This document shows positions 44,475-58,700 of a stretch of DNA of 64,000 nucleotides, piece by piece. Every line of letters starts with the position of its first letter. Within the stretch, counting starts at the first letter, position 1. A program made the translations under genes and the position numbers. Under the pieces are notes generated by a model. The model saw nothing but the letters and a program-made list of their open reading frames with translations. It was not told the DNA's origin and ran no database searches. The DNA is from Lethocerus indicus (taxonomy: Eukaryota; Arthropoda; Insecta; Hemiptera; Belostomatidae): assembly GCA_019843655.1 (NCBI GenBank), contig JACDQD010000005.1, positions 11,931,575 to 11,995,574 of the forward strand, written 5' to 3'.

Positions 44475-47400
44475 GGAGGGAGAGAGAGAGACCATTAAAC
44501 TGACAAATGCTGTACCGGGCCCCTACCTGACCAGGCCGCCGCCCTTTGTTTAACCAAATCCCGACATCATTTGTTAGACGTCTCCCAAGACTATTGACCC
44601 AAGGAAACGGCTATTTATTTGCCGGTGTCACTAGATACAGCCGTCAGTTTAATGTTCTGCACTTCATTAAATTGAAAATAACAAACAAAAGAGCCCTATC
44701 GAGATCGTACTTTGCGATCAGCTTAGCAATCTTCTAATAACTCCAGAATTTTTTTATAAATTTCATATTTACACATTTATATAATTATGTAATAAAATAA
44801 ATTACGAAAAACATAATATATATGCGTACATTTAAGTTTGCTCAAATCATTAACCAACCATAATAGTTTAAAGCAGCAAGCAGGTGGTGAAAAAAAACTG
44901 AAAACTAGTCGCGCATATCAGGATTCTGCGACTCGAGAATATGTCATTAACTTTAATGGCTACGCAGGGTAGAGAGCATTCCTGGAATGCGGCAAATGTC
45001 TCCTTTTCTTTCATTATATAAAAATCAATTATCGCGAGCATTATATAGCTCTGCTAAACATATATATATTCCTGAAACGAATATGGAACTCACTGTCGAT
45101 TTAGTTTGGTGAAAAATCACCGAATCCTCGGTGTTCTCAAGGATTCTCCGTTGCAACACCTGCGATGTTCTGCGCGAGAAAGGTGATTCTGTGAGAAAAT
45201 TTATTTCCGCCAAAGCCGCTAAACATTTTTAATTCGCGGCTATAACCTCCGCCAATGCCGTATCTTTTTACGACAACAAATTGTACGCTACGCTACGCCG
45301 TTTCGAGTCACAGCAGGTCGCCCAAAGGAGCACCTATTGGAGGTTTTGCTTTCCTAAAACAAATTTCCTCCTAAATATTAATCGATTCGAGGAAGGAGCT
45401 CGTCGCGGACGTTAATATCCATTAGAGAGCCCGGCCGATATTTTACAAAGACATATAAAACTCAAAACTGCAGTTTCACAAAATTAACGTTGCTAATGTA
45501 AAATTCACTGTAAAATTGATATGCAACAAAATTAATACAAAGCATGGTATATTTCATAAGCCAATACGTCAATTATATGACAGTGTATTTTATCAGTACA
45601 TTCGACCAAATTCAGATGCGCTGTTTTTCGTTGTAGTAAATAACAATAAATGGACGAATTATTCACTTAATATAGAATGATGCATTGAAATCTGAGTCCG
45701 CTAAGACAAATCAAATGAATCAAGTATTGTTGACAAGAACACCGAGGGTGAAAAATAATACACGTAGTCTGTTGAAGACCATTAAATTGACGGACGTGTA
45801 GGGTTCCCCCGGAGGATCCGTTACGGCATTTGGACCGCAAACAAGAAGAGGAAGACCTATTGTTTACTGGAAAAACCTACATCATTTGTTAGGAGAGAAA
45901 AATAGAGAGAGAGAGATGCTAGGGGCGAGTGAGGCACGTTCTGCTCCCCATAATAATAATGGACTCTCGAGGGAACAAGAACACCTCCGGGACGGGGCAA
46001 ACACTCGAGAGACTCCGCGACCAACCCCCCCGGCTCACACGAGCAGGTAGGAACCACCGTCATTTGTCACTTTCGTCCTCTCGAAACACTCTCCCCTACC
46101 CACTACATGTGACAGATGCGCTAGTGCTAAGTATGCTCGCTAGATATATAAAAAATCGATGATCTCCATAAAACCGGATCGTTTAGAGTACGGAGGGGAG
46201 GACCTGTACGTCTGAAATCATTCACACAGTGACACCGAAAATATGATGATAATTCTTAGACAAATGGGCAGTATTTCTTCTACGAGTTGCTTATATTCCG
46301 AACTGATATAAATTTGTTTTATTATCGTTATAAAAGAAGTTGCCATAGCAACACAAAAAACCACAACAGATTTTCAATATTTATTGTATATCCAATACTA
46401 AGTATTTAATTGGTAACCAACTAAAATTTCCACAGCTGTAGTTATTACTCTGGAGGTTAAATTAATAATCATCTATTAGAAATATTACTTCTCTTCATAA
46501 AAATATATTACACAGTGCAAGTGATGTATACTTTTAGTCGAAATGTCGATTTCTAAAATTTCACTATACGAATAAAACTCTATAGTTTCAAGAGGTAAGT
46601 AATATTCTATATTTATTTTCTCTCACACGAGAAATAAGAAAAACGTCATAATCGGGGAAAATATCACGTTTTATTTTGTCGTTTCCGTAGAAGTATTCCT
46701 TGCCAGAATATTCCGCAGGAGAATTCTTCTGGAGTCGCTTGGCAAAAATGAAATTATCCTCCGCCAGTCGCCGCTTTGTTTCGATTTTTTTTATCTCAGT
46801 TTTTTTTTCGGCACCCGAGACCGTGTTTATAGGGTCAGAATGCGGTTGGACCAATAAACGAGCGGAGGATGAAATACGAGGTGCCGCCGAGCCAGTCAAA
46901 TCAAGTTATTATCCGGTCATAACTCCGGCCGAGAGCGGTGGGAAATCCGCGTTGAAAAAGCCCCGGAGCGCGGGCGCTCTTTTGCTACAGATTTTCTTCA
47001 GAGTCCACCGCGAGACACACCTGGACTTTAAATTGCTCCTCGAGCCCGTTCTAATGAAGTGTTAAATCGAAAATATGACGCGCAGGCGGAGATGAAAGAG
47101 GCAGGAAGGAAAAGGGGGGGGGGTTGAGAAAAAAGGAAGCCGACAGAAACATAAAATAAATTCGCGTTCTGGTCCCGACAATAAGAGTTACGGGGTGAGG
47201 ATTTGGCCGGGGGACACCTGTCGCCCTCTCCAAACCAGTCTCCGCCGCATTCTTAGCACGTATACCTATGACCGACCGATGTCTTACTTTTTTCCCTCCT
47301 CCACCGGCTGAAGTGAATCGCCCATTATTCTGTCCGACTAATGAGTGTACTTACATCCAATTCAAATTAAATAACCATTCACTTTTTATATTCCTAGTCT

Positions 47401-49712
47401 TGTAAGGTTTAACTCACTGTTCACCGAAGCCATGTCGCGCTTATTGTCGCTAGTCCGAAATTCATTTCGGACAAACCATTCTTATCAGTAATTTCCATTA
47501 CGGAAAACAATAATATCCTTACGATAAGTTCGCATTAAGGTGATTATCATGTGACCTAAGAAACAGAATAAATTGAAATATCTTATAGCACTTCATATAA
47601 ATATTCATGGATCCTGTTGGTCGTCGGTTGTAGTACTACCCCTATTTGGTAATACTAAAACATTAATCGGGTAAGAATAATTTTTTATTTACCCAAGTAA
47701 AACGGCCTGTTCCGAGACACAAAGGAGGCGAACAGGAAATATATATAATTAAGGATTTATTCTTGTCGATTTGACCTTAAGATCGTTTCTAAATGCCGAG
47801 ATATAAGAACGAAGCGTTCAGGTCGATTTCTTTCACCGGGAATTTGATTTGTCCCGTGCCGAGAGTGTTGGAGTACATCTGTGGCCGTCGTCGAAATTCG
47901 GTGACATTTTGAATCCGGGGAAACTGGAAGGGGGCCTCCGTGGAAGACATTAAAACGATCGGGGGAGGCCTGTCGGCGTCTGGTTTTCTCCGCGCTGGGA
48001 GGGGTTGAGTAACACACAACGCCTAACATTTACGGCGGCGTTCGCGCAACAAACGGGCAGGCCTTTAGGAGAGAACGACCGGGAGGGAGGAGGTTAGAGT
48101 TCACACGAGTGTTGTATAATACCTGGCTTGGGACCTCTGCCCGGCCTCTGTGAGAAAGTCAACGGGGAAAGAGCCGAGGAGAGATCCTCCCGGAGAGGAG
48201 TACCGCTTCGGCCGGTGACAATATTAGAAATGACACGTCCCCCGGCCGGCCCCGGCCACTTTGCATTTCAGAAACGGGACGGACATTATTTTATACCGGG
48301 GAGTTATGCAAAACGCTGTACATAACAGGCCGGCTCCGTTGAATGTCATTTAAACACCTATATGAAAAATAGGCGCTAGATCGAACGAAATACGGTTATA
48401 TGAAAGAAAATTGCCCGGCGAATAACTCGCCACTGTATATGATCCAACCGCAAGCCACGCTCAATAATACTTCCAAACCTAGGGCTGTATTAGCAAGTAA
48501 ATCTTTGATCCAAAAAAAATATTGTGCCGTTTATAACACAAATATGACGTAATTGTTATTTCGTATTAAATCACTGTCTTCACCGTTTTCCAGCATCCGA
48601 ATTTGTAATAGTACTATTCCTCTTATAATCGGTATAATAAATCTTTATCGAAGCAAATATGATATCACGATTTTTATTTCTAGGTCATTTAAAGTATAAA
48701 TGCAAGATTTAATCTGGTTAATCAGACGCCTTCAATTAGAATGTAGATGTTTATAAGAAACGTGACGCTTCGCGTGTGAAGTTTTGCCCCGGCCTTTCCC
48801 CATAATAACCACGTTAATATGCCATTTCGCCAATGAAGCGGCTATCAACATTAAAATGTAGCGTGATGATAATGTCTCAATTGCACCGACATTTAACTTC
48901 ATCTATTGAAGAAGAACGCGCCTCTTGAATCTATCTTTAAGCAGGAAATTTTCGAACGTCTTAATTCTGAATTCGAAGGCAAAGAATATGAAATCCTCGG
49001 AAAACTAGTTTTTTACGATAGAAAGGGTTAAAATTGAAAAATAAATATTATCATTATTAATTTATTAATAAAATATTTAAATTATGTTTCTCCTCCTCAC
49101 TTGCGGAGTTTAAGGAAAGTTGGCGAATCACAAGTTAGTGGTAATTGCATCCTACGTTGTCGGCATTAGCGGTTTATCGCGAAAAAATATTATTTGCTAT
49201 ATTCGACAACTTCGTTAAGTGGATAAAATGATTTAAATTTATTTCTCCGAACGAATCGTCGGCCGCTCGTAAAGATCTTCGAGCTAATTTTCGCACTTCC
49301 ACGCAACATTCCAAAACCAAACAGAAACTTGACAATCCATAATCATCGCGGGAATGAAAAAGACATTTCCATTGAATCGGCGCGCTGGTAGATCTAAAAC
49401 GGAGCAGAGTTGGCATGGCCCCCTCTCATTGGCGACGCATACTGCATAATACGACTTTAACTTACGAAACCGAACAATGGTACAGAAATAACATGCGCTC
49501 GCCGGCTAAAGGCTCATATCTCAAGAATAGGACTATGTTCTGGCAACAAATGTATTTTCTGCACCGGAGAATTATTTCTTCGTTACTTCCTCCCTCCATT
49601 TACAACCTCATCAAATCAACAATGTATTTAAATTAAGCGATATCATTTCAATTATTCATTGCGCAGACTTCGGATATGTGTTTCACAATTCAGTGTTTTC
49701 TCTCATTTCCAG

Positions 49713-49790
49713 ATGAACCAACAGTGTAAAGTTTGCAACGAGCCGGCTGCTGGGTTCCACTTTGGAGCGTTCACCTGCGAAGGATGCAAG
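49713..49790 (+). CDS. Knirps-family (NR0A) nuclear receptor, first coding exon: zinc finger 1 of the DNA-binding domain
   Basis: Seen: 26 in-frame codons beginning MNQQCKVC and ending FTCEGCK, joined by [11 protein letters not shown]. Cys5, Cys8, Cys22 and Cys25 give the C-X2-C-X13-C-X2-C spacing of nuclear-receptor finger 1, and CEGCK opens the P-box that reads the DNA half-site. Known: [17 protein letters not shown] is characteristic of the knirps/knirps-related/eagle group, orphan receptors without a ligand-binding domain that act in the nucleus as sequence-specific regulators, mainly repressors, in segmentation, tracheal, wing-vein and neural development. Other receptors such as E75 or tailless differ clearly. 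The exon ends in phase 0 at a good donor, so the partial CDS should continue into SFFGR and finger 2, which I do not find in the window. The ATG was chosen because the family protein starts with MNQ-C; the nearest upstream in-frame stop is TAA at 49629-49631. Odd: residue 9 is Asn, where the family usually has Gly. Which of the three paralogues this is cannot be told from 26 residues. Confidence 0.95.
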
Positions 49791-52700
49791 GTAATTTATT
49801 TCATAGATATTTGACATATCTAAACTTCTAGAATATTGTCGATATTACCTAAATAATAATAATAATAATAACGTAGTGGACAGGGACGTTGTACGCTGCT
49901 GGCGACAAATCAGAGCTGACCTCTTGGTGGTCATCCCTTATAATAAAAATAATATTGTACTAAATATTCAAGTAAAGATGTGACAAGATAATTATATCTC
50001 ATTGAACAACTGAATTCGCCAAGTTTAATAAGGTTTTGGTAGCGCTAAATATAGCCAAGCCCCCCCCCACAACAGCGAATAAGGCCTTCTCTCTTGACGT
50101 TTACTTTATGCGAATGGAATTTGTGCTTCTTTTCCTATATTTCGTTTTTGTTTCTTTTTCTATCTACGTGTATATATTCGTCTTATAGGGAAATGTCACT
50201 GAGGACAATTATTAAACGTGAAATATAAATAAGGACGAAAATTATACTGCCAGTGACAGCAAAGAGAAAAGTAATATGACAGAATAATTCTCAATTCCGA
50301 TTTTCCGACGGTAGTTTATCCTAGTGTTAACAAGGCCAGCCAGGTCGGGACCGACCCGTCGCAGTCTTATTTTCAGGACTTCTTTGCCGGTGTTCTTCGC
50401 CCACCGACGCACTTCTGTCCCTCGTTCTTTCTCCTGTTCTTCATCTTCCATCGGCGATGTCGTGGCCGGTCTCATAGTCCTCGGCAGATGGGCCCGCCCC
50501 CGGCCTTTTTACGGCCGTCGGGCGGAATTTATGTAGCGGTCGAAAGCGGCGGCGGTGCGGCTCTTCTTTTTCGACGCCACAGTAAATTGATTCGTACGCC
50601 GGCGGCACAGAGAAAAACCTTTTTTTTTCCAATAACGGCCAAGAGACAATGGCTGGACACAATAATTCACACTACTCGGACATATTTTTAAATGATCAAC
50701 AAAAATAATGAATTTTCTCGTCTTTAATTCGAATTATATACACGAATTTCTCTTCACCTTATATTTTAATACTTATGTATTTCTGGTGAAAGTTAATTGT
50801 GGGTCTATAACCATTAATTGTACGTACTCCTGAAAGGGTTTGAACTAAAATTACCTTCGATTTATTTTTATTAATTGAAAATACGTCGTATGATAACGTC
50901 CATGATTCCGCGAAACGATTACACCCGGTAAGGAATCCACTGCGATTTAACCGCTTCATATTTGTCCAGTGGGTAGGAAGTCGCTCGGTAAGAGGGCTCG
51001 GTCCGAGTTTATTTTCTGAAAGGACGTCTTCAGTCAGACTCTCCTTCCTGAAAACCGGACGGAATTAAATACCCGGGTCAGAGCCGGCTCTTTTAATGGA
51101 TCGTCGCGAAGTTGTCCAGGATATGGACTGCGTTCATCTCCGGCGCTCATCCTCCTCCCGGCGGGAACCTATTTCAATCCTCCGGTTGGCATTTATGTCC
51201 CATTGTTGATGTCCGTCGTCAAAGACTAGTGGTTATGGCGGGGGAGTTTGCTTTGGTACTCTGGATCCTTCCGTCTTAATGAAGTCCGCACGGGTCTCGG
51301 TCGTACCTCTTCTCTTCTTCTCCCGGTTCTTCTGCATCGCCGTTTCCCTTCCATAAATAAAACCCGGGAGGATGCGTAAGGGAACATCTTCCTTCTGTTT
51401 ATAAAAGCCTATGGCGGGAATCGGTGAGCCGCGCTTTGCGAATATGGAGACGGCGACTTGAGCCCCTCCCCGGATAAGGCTGGAGCCTTTTTATTGGAGG
51501 ATTATTATTCCAAGGGTATTGTCGCGGCCGCATTTAATCCGACCGTTACCCGATCTCTTTGTCCCCAAGTCGCCCAATGTAGGTCCCACTCTGTCCTCGA
51601 TAAATATTTACTTCGGCCGGTCGCGTTGAAGAACCGCTCCCGAAATAAAGGATATTGTAATTAAGGATAAATTCATAATTATATAAATTAGTATCATGCA
51701 GTCTATCCACTACATACAGATTTACTTCTGAAACACGGAAATTATAATGATTATAATGTTTAATTTACAAAGAAGGTTTCAACGGTTTAAGATCTGGTAT
51801 ACAAAATCGATTTCAAAATTAAGTGAAGTGCATAACAGCCCCAGATTTTTCATAATTCGTACAAATATTAGGTCACCTTATAAAATAAGAGGATGGTGGA
51901 GGTAGAGTAGCATTTAATAGGATAGCCTGGAGCTTGCTGATTATTATTCTATAAACATTCAGAGACACGTTTCTAAGGCGTCATAAACCTGACATCTGAT
52001 TTCATATAGACGTAAATGATACTCTCCCTCAGGCGTGATCGCTTGCTACGTGTAAGCATTCCGACTAAGTTACGGGAATATTAAAAAATTCCGAGAACTG
52101 TTAATGGAAAATTCAAATGATGGAACTTGTTGCGGCGGTTTTCCTCGTGTCTTCATTTTCCTAATCTCCCATCAACTGCTCGGGTACTTTCCGCACTTCG
52201 GAGGAAAACTCGGGCGTCACCGGTCGGTCGCCGTCCGGCTCTCAGACCGCAAGACGTCCGTGTTGGTGGGAAAATTGATCTCTGAGTGAGAAGAGCGGGA
52301 AATAGTATCGGGGCGCAATTTGCGCTCGACCTAATGGGCCGGAGCCCACTAACGATCGTCGCATTAATTTAACCCAAGGAAAAATCATCTGGCTCATCTG
52401 GGCGCAGTTGATGCAATACCGGTACGAATCCCGACGGCCGATGAAACTTATCTCGCTTCATTAAAACGCTCATACTCATTCTCGGGAATAAGGTTACTCG
52501 TACTCCAAGCTGTAAATCCGATATTTCCTTCATACTGAAATTACTTCAAATAATATCACGTGGAAATCTTTATCGTACTAGCTAGATTCCCGTCTGGAAT
52601 TCCTGGTTTCCTTATTCTTTTGTTCTATATTTCAATTTAGACACCGAAATCATGCGTGTAGTACTTTAAAACCAAGCCAACGTTATCTTTGGGAAAATAT

Positions 52701-55700
52701 GTTTTCCTTTAATTTCTTACAAAGAAAGTTTTAGTGGCACCTGACATTCAGACATTTAGTTAACTCATTTCATTGGTTTGAATATGTCAGACTAACACGA
52801 AAAGATCATTTGTTCGCATTTATTGCTTCACTCTCGCTGTCCGTTTCATATACCCGGAAATCTACATTGTCCTACGATCGGTTAAATAAGGATAATAGAT
52901 AATATGTATGCATGTTTAAGATTAAACATATAAATCATTCTTGCCATCTCCCAGGGTAAATTGTTGGCCCCTTGTCAGTTTGGTTTTGGCGTCTCGCCAT
53001 CTTCAATAGCGGCAACTTCAATAGAGAGTTAAGCGAGTTGATTTCTGGTCGTGTTGCCTGTCGGCAATGTCATTGGTATTCCAAACCATCATGAACAACC
53101 ATCATGAAACAGATATCTTAAACTATACAGATCTTGTTGGCCCAGGATTCGATTTAGATCCGTTTGTTATTAAAATTTGATATATATGTCTATGGCCATA
53201 AATCAAACCATCGGCCTCCACCCCCGCACGAGTGTTCTCTTACCATCTGTATGTTCGCTACAACTCTCCAAACACATAAACATTGCCTTTCTGGTCTTGC
53301 ACAAATGAGTACCTATATCACTGGGAAATTATATTGTCATAGTTCACTCTTTGAGTGATGATGGTCGATGGGGATTCGTGAAACCACCATTTCTCCAATA
53401 CGCTTTCCGAAACCTGAGCAACAATATTAACGATACTTTGGAGAAAGTAAACAAGGAATGTTGAATTAAGTCCGCGCTCTCAGTTCGGCCGGCGGATGAA
53501 TACCTTCGGCGGTCCGCATAACCACCCCGATAAGTCCTAGTATCGGACTTAGCCCGACCTCAATTAGTGCAGGAAAGTTGTTCTGGACGGGAGAGAAGAT
53601 GAAGAAGAAGAAAAAACGGTGAAGATGAAGGTTAGATAGCGGGGTGAGAGTTGAGAACCGTGAAAATGTCGTGTGCGCCACATACAGGCATCGAACGCGG
53701 CCCCAAATTACCGACTAGACGTTTTATTCGGTCACCAGACACTCCGATAAACGATCATACGAGAGAAGAGGCCCCTCGTCATGTTTTCATAAGTGTTCTC
53801 AACACTTTACTTATCGTTTCGGATTCATTAGGGAAATATCTATTCGCGTGTTGGCGCTGTTTATAAAGAACGTGAAACTCCCATTTTCTCCTGGTCACAC
53901 AGAATTATTTATCTCCATTAGTTTCCAAGCGAAGACTACATGTTGAAAAATCCTTCTTTGTTCAAACTTTTGGATCACATTTCCATTCCTGAATAAAAAA
54001 GAAACACGTGAAGATTTTACACAAAACCCCCATTAAAACTCTAGTAGATATGAAATTATTAGTTCAATACTAATACGTATATGGTGTTCAGAAGAGATCC
54101 CAAGGAGTATTCATTTAGGTCTTGCTGGGCGTTAACTACTATGCATTTGCCACTTTGGAAGGAGGTTTATTTAAGCCGTTCATGAGTGAAATTCACTTAT
54201 ACGACAATAAAGTGTCGTAAAGCGGATCCAAGCGAGCGGCGGTCGAAGGCTCTGTAATACGGAGCCGAGTTGCGACAGCGGACGCTCCAGTTTACTGTGG
54301 AGCCAAGGCTGGGGAGGCATATATGCGAGCACGCGTAGCCAGCGACCCTTTATGACGCATAGGCACGTCGGGTCGTCGTTGGCCAACACTTGGCCGGCTC
54401 GGAAACTGGAAACGCCCCGGTTAATATTCCAAGATATTCTCAGATTCGAGACTCGTACACGGCCACAGACACGTGTCGAAAATTGACCGGGCCCCGTGTT
54501 TCCTGGTTTCGGGGAGAACGGTAGATTCGATTATTACGAATCTCACTTCGGATATTCGGAGCTCTGGAGCTTTGACAAGGTCTTGGACCGAATTGAACCG
54601 CGAGGGGAATACCGATTACGCCTAAGCTGCGATATCCGCCGATTTACCCAATCTGATGGGTTGGAATTCCCACAGTCGATCATTTATGCACAACAGGCGT
54701 TAGGTCAATATAAGTGTTATGCCATTAAGTAGATTGCAACAAATTAGAGAAAAAACCACTGCACATAAACAGAAATCGAAACGAATATAGGTCGAATGAA
54801 AATCACACAAACTTTGACAACATATAACCTAAAATAATGCATAGAACTGGAATGTAACCGTCATTGTACAATGTACTTAACAAACTTTTATTGAGAGAAT
54901 GTACGCTACATGAATTAAATTACTGATTGATGAGATTGGTTTTATGGACTATTTTTATTTATCCAATCGGCCACATATTGCTAGCTTTCAATGCAATAGA
55001 TGTACTGGTTAACAATCTGCTAGATGAAATAAATAATTCATTAGATATATATTCTGTCAAGATAGTGTAGCATATATCAAACAATTTCCATGCTCCAATC
55101 TGACTATAACGCAGGCGCTACTGTTCAACGGTCTATCATAGGGGTGATAAAAGGGGGACGATGTTTCAATGGAATCGTCAAATTGTTTACCTTGGAATGG
55201 GCCTTCGGGAATCCTAGAAGAGGTAAAACGGCCGTAAAACGAGCCGTGAACTGGCTGGGTTCGATGGAAAGTCCAAACATAACGTTCGTTTCGTGGCTAT
55301 TACTATTCGTCGTGGGGAGGCGGCCGAAACCGTCGTCGGCCGGTCAGATAATGGGCAAAACGTGTCCAGCCGGGGACTCCCTCGCCGGTGGCTCGTCCTG
55401 TGCGGCCCAGTTATCGTACCCAACTCGAGGGGCCACATTTATCCAACAACCCCGCCTCACCTCTTAGAAAACCGTCCATTCGTTTGTACCATCCAGTTAA
55501 AATAAAAATAAACAAGAAAACAGTTTTCTTAAAAAGTGCTCTTTCGAGCAGCCTCGATATTTCGATAACAGACGAGTACGCCTAGTGAATCGTTCAACAT
55601 TCTTATTAGGCAAACAAATTGCCTAAGAACTACCGTAATATAAGCAGGGTATTTTCTTTTTTCCCCTTGACATAAATATTCTAAAAAAATCTACTTGTTT

Positions 55701-58700
55701 TATAATATTACAATAACATTAGCAGAGGTCAGGGGAAGTTTTTAACTGGGACTAAAAAAGTGTAAACAAATTAAAACAAAGAAAGCGTTATTCTACGCGT
55801 TTCGGTACGCCTATTACAAATATCACACGAATTACACAAATTAGCACAATCCAGACGTGTGGCAATGGCCACACAATTATTGTGGCAACGATATTAGCGT
55901 CAGAGAAAAATTGAAACGGGGATTTAACACGACTCTTAACCTGGTCAAATTTAGAACTCAATGAAAAATTCTTGCCGGTAGGATGTAGGTCCAGGTGGTC
56001 CAGATTCCAATCGTGTCAATAATCTCCGTTACGAAATGTCGCCGGGCCAACCTCAGGCGTTGAGACGTTGAACCTTTCCTGGTCCGGCCGGAGAGGACGA
56101 GGCGTGAATCACCGACCGCGAACTGGAGCACTGGGGACGCCCCAGAGCCAAGTCATTCGTCGGAGGGGCTTTCTATAAATCGCAGAAGAGATAAGTCCTC
56201 GGTTTTCCAGTGTCCCGTCCGCCCGCCCGCCCGCCCGCCCATCGGCTTTCTCCCCCAATACGGTTATGGAAATTAGGAAACGGGAAAAGTGGGACGTTTC
56301 ATATTTTGTTACCGAAAATATTCCCGGCGACTCGAAGCCGTCGTCAGATGTGTCGGGCCCGGCTGCGCTCACTAGAGGAAGTTTCCCACGTGTTCGCCCC
56401 TTCGGCGTTGCGGCCTCTCTCTCTCTCTCGATTTATCTTGTATCAGACCGGTTTGACACACTTGTCGATTGCATTCGGTAACCATTGCTGTCACTATAAT
56501 CATCGTGCCCTTACTAAATAACTTCTATTCGCCTCGTATTATTTTCCTAGAACATTTTAGCGCTGAAATTTACCGTTGATTGTATTTGGAACGCTCGCTA
56601 GACCCTATTTAATTATTTTAACCTGTAAGCCCGTTCTTTACGGGACGAACAAGCAGCTCCGCCTTGGGCCGTCTGTAAAACACAAATAACGATTTAATTA
56701 TTACGCTTTCGTTCACAGCCCTTTTATCCAATATATTACTATTAATAATTTTAAATATGTATGACAGTATTAGCGCGTGATCTAATTAATAGGATAAATC
56801 TTATAAAGCGTAATAGGACGGTATAACATAGATTTAAACCCGTAGATCGTGAGTCCGCCTACCCGCTTCCTCGTCCGACACCATTCCCAATCGGTTTACA
56901 CATCTGAGTTTGATCTAAAGGTCCCGGACGGAGAGCTCCCGAATGGTCCTACGAATGCTCCCGTCTCACTTAAAGATATAAGCCGATTGAGTTTTATTGC
57001 GACGAAAATTGAGTAAGGCTTACTCCGGCCCCACCAGGTTTTAGGGCTCTTAATAAGTCGTAAAACCCTCCCCGAAACTGGCTCCTCCGCTTTACGGTCG
57101 TTTAAATGCCGGCCGAAACATTTCGAAGGTCCGATACATTACTAAGGCGAGAATCCCGTATTTATTCAGCGATTCAGAAGCGCAGGTGCACGTCGCCTGG
57201 CCCGTTCTGTCGCAGGCTGATGTTACTGTTTCGAATTCTTAAATGTATTTCGGGCAATCATGACGGGGAATGCGCGTCTTGGTAACGCATAAAAGACCCT
57301 CTGGGAACGTCAAATGTTAGTTACGACGCCGGGGAGATGGTCGAATCGCTTCGTTAATGTCCGTTGTACAACGTCAAAAATGCGCGTTGCGTACGACTTT
57401 TCGAATCCTGTCGGGCGTGGGAATAAAATCGGGACGGAGCAGTTTTTAAACGGCCAAATAGAACCGCGAGGATTTACCGGATCCGCGAATATGTGTATAC
57501 ACAAAGCTAGCGGCCGGCGGGGGTGAGCGGGGCGTCCGTCCGCATTGTGAAACGTACGACGTCGGGTTGCGTCACCGCCCGCATATTGCGTCACCGTGCG
57601 TCTTACCGGCCAAAACGCTCTCCTGGGTCGCTCCACTTAGACGTGGAGCCAAGTATAAGAAGGGGGGAAAAAAGAAATTGAATTCTAGAAAGGGAAAGAA
57701 CTGAAAAAACCAGCGAGCTCGACTTACTGAAGCCCGAAGGGAAAAAGCGAAAAGTTTCGTCTCGACATTGGAAGACGAGTGAAGGTTCCGACTGGGTAAA
57801 GTGACCGTGAATACATCGACGAAATCGTATTTCGGTCGATTTGATTATAGAACACGTATAGTAATCGTTTCAATGTAATACCTACGATTAATCGAGAGTT
57901 TGCTAGTTCGGAACGTAGTCTATAGCAAACACTAATTCAGCAATACACTAAAGCAGTCTATAGGAAATATTTTTTTTTCCTTACTGATATGACTTTTACC
58001 TTCTAATTGAGTATATCTGTTATTTAAATATCCGCTAATGTTAGCGATGAAGGTGTTAAGATGGAATCCATCAGATTTTGGGATGGGGCCACGTCGTTTC
58101 AATTTCGCACTTTTTTTTAAATCTCGCATATCGGCCCGTCGCATCTCCGTGTGACTGGTCCACGTGACTTGTTGTTGGACACATCTCGGTGCCGACTCCT
58201 CGTCTCGAATGGGAAAGCGAAGAGAAGAATTGGAGAAAGGAACGAAACAGGATGTAACCGCGATGAGAAGACCCTGTACGGCCGGGGTGGCTGCCAACTG
58301 CGGGCCTCTTCGGGGGGCTCTTGTCTTCTCCGCTCCGCATGACCTTCCTGTCCTTGCACGCGAGACGCATCCAGAATTTTGACCCATATCCTTCTCCTTC
58401 CTAACTACCGCCGCAGAGCTGCTTCAATTGTACGGGCAGCGAATAGACTGGCATCATTCCGCACCTGTTGCTTTACCCGCCGAACACTGGCTTATAAATG
58501 GAAATATTGTTATCCTACTCCCATATCCGAGGAAAAACTTTCACTCCCTAAACTCAATTATGCTCCCAGAATGAAGTATTATTCGTACAGAAGGAATGTA
58601 TAGGTACAGGAGTGAAAGTAACTTGATGGAAGGCAAATTAATGAATAAGGTAGAAGATAATTAAGAATTAAGAGTTAAATTGTGCAATTTAATTATGGAT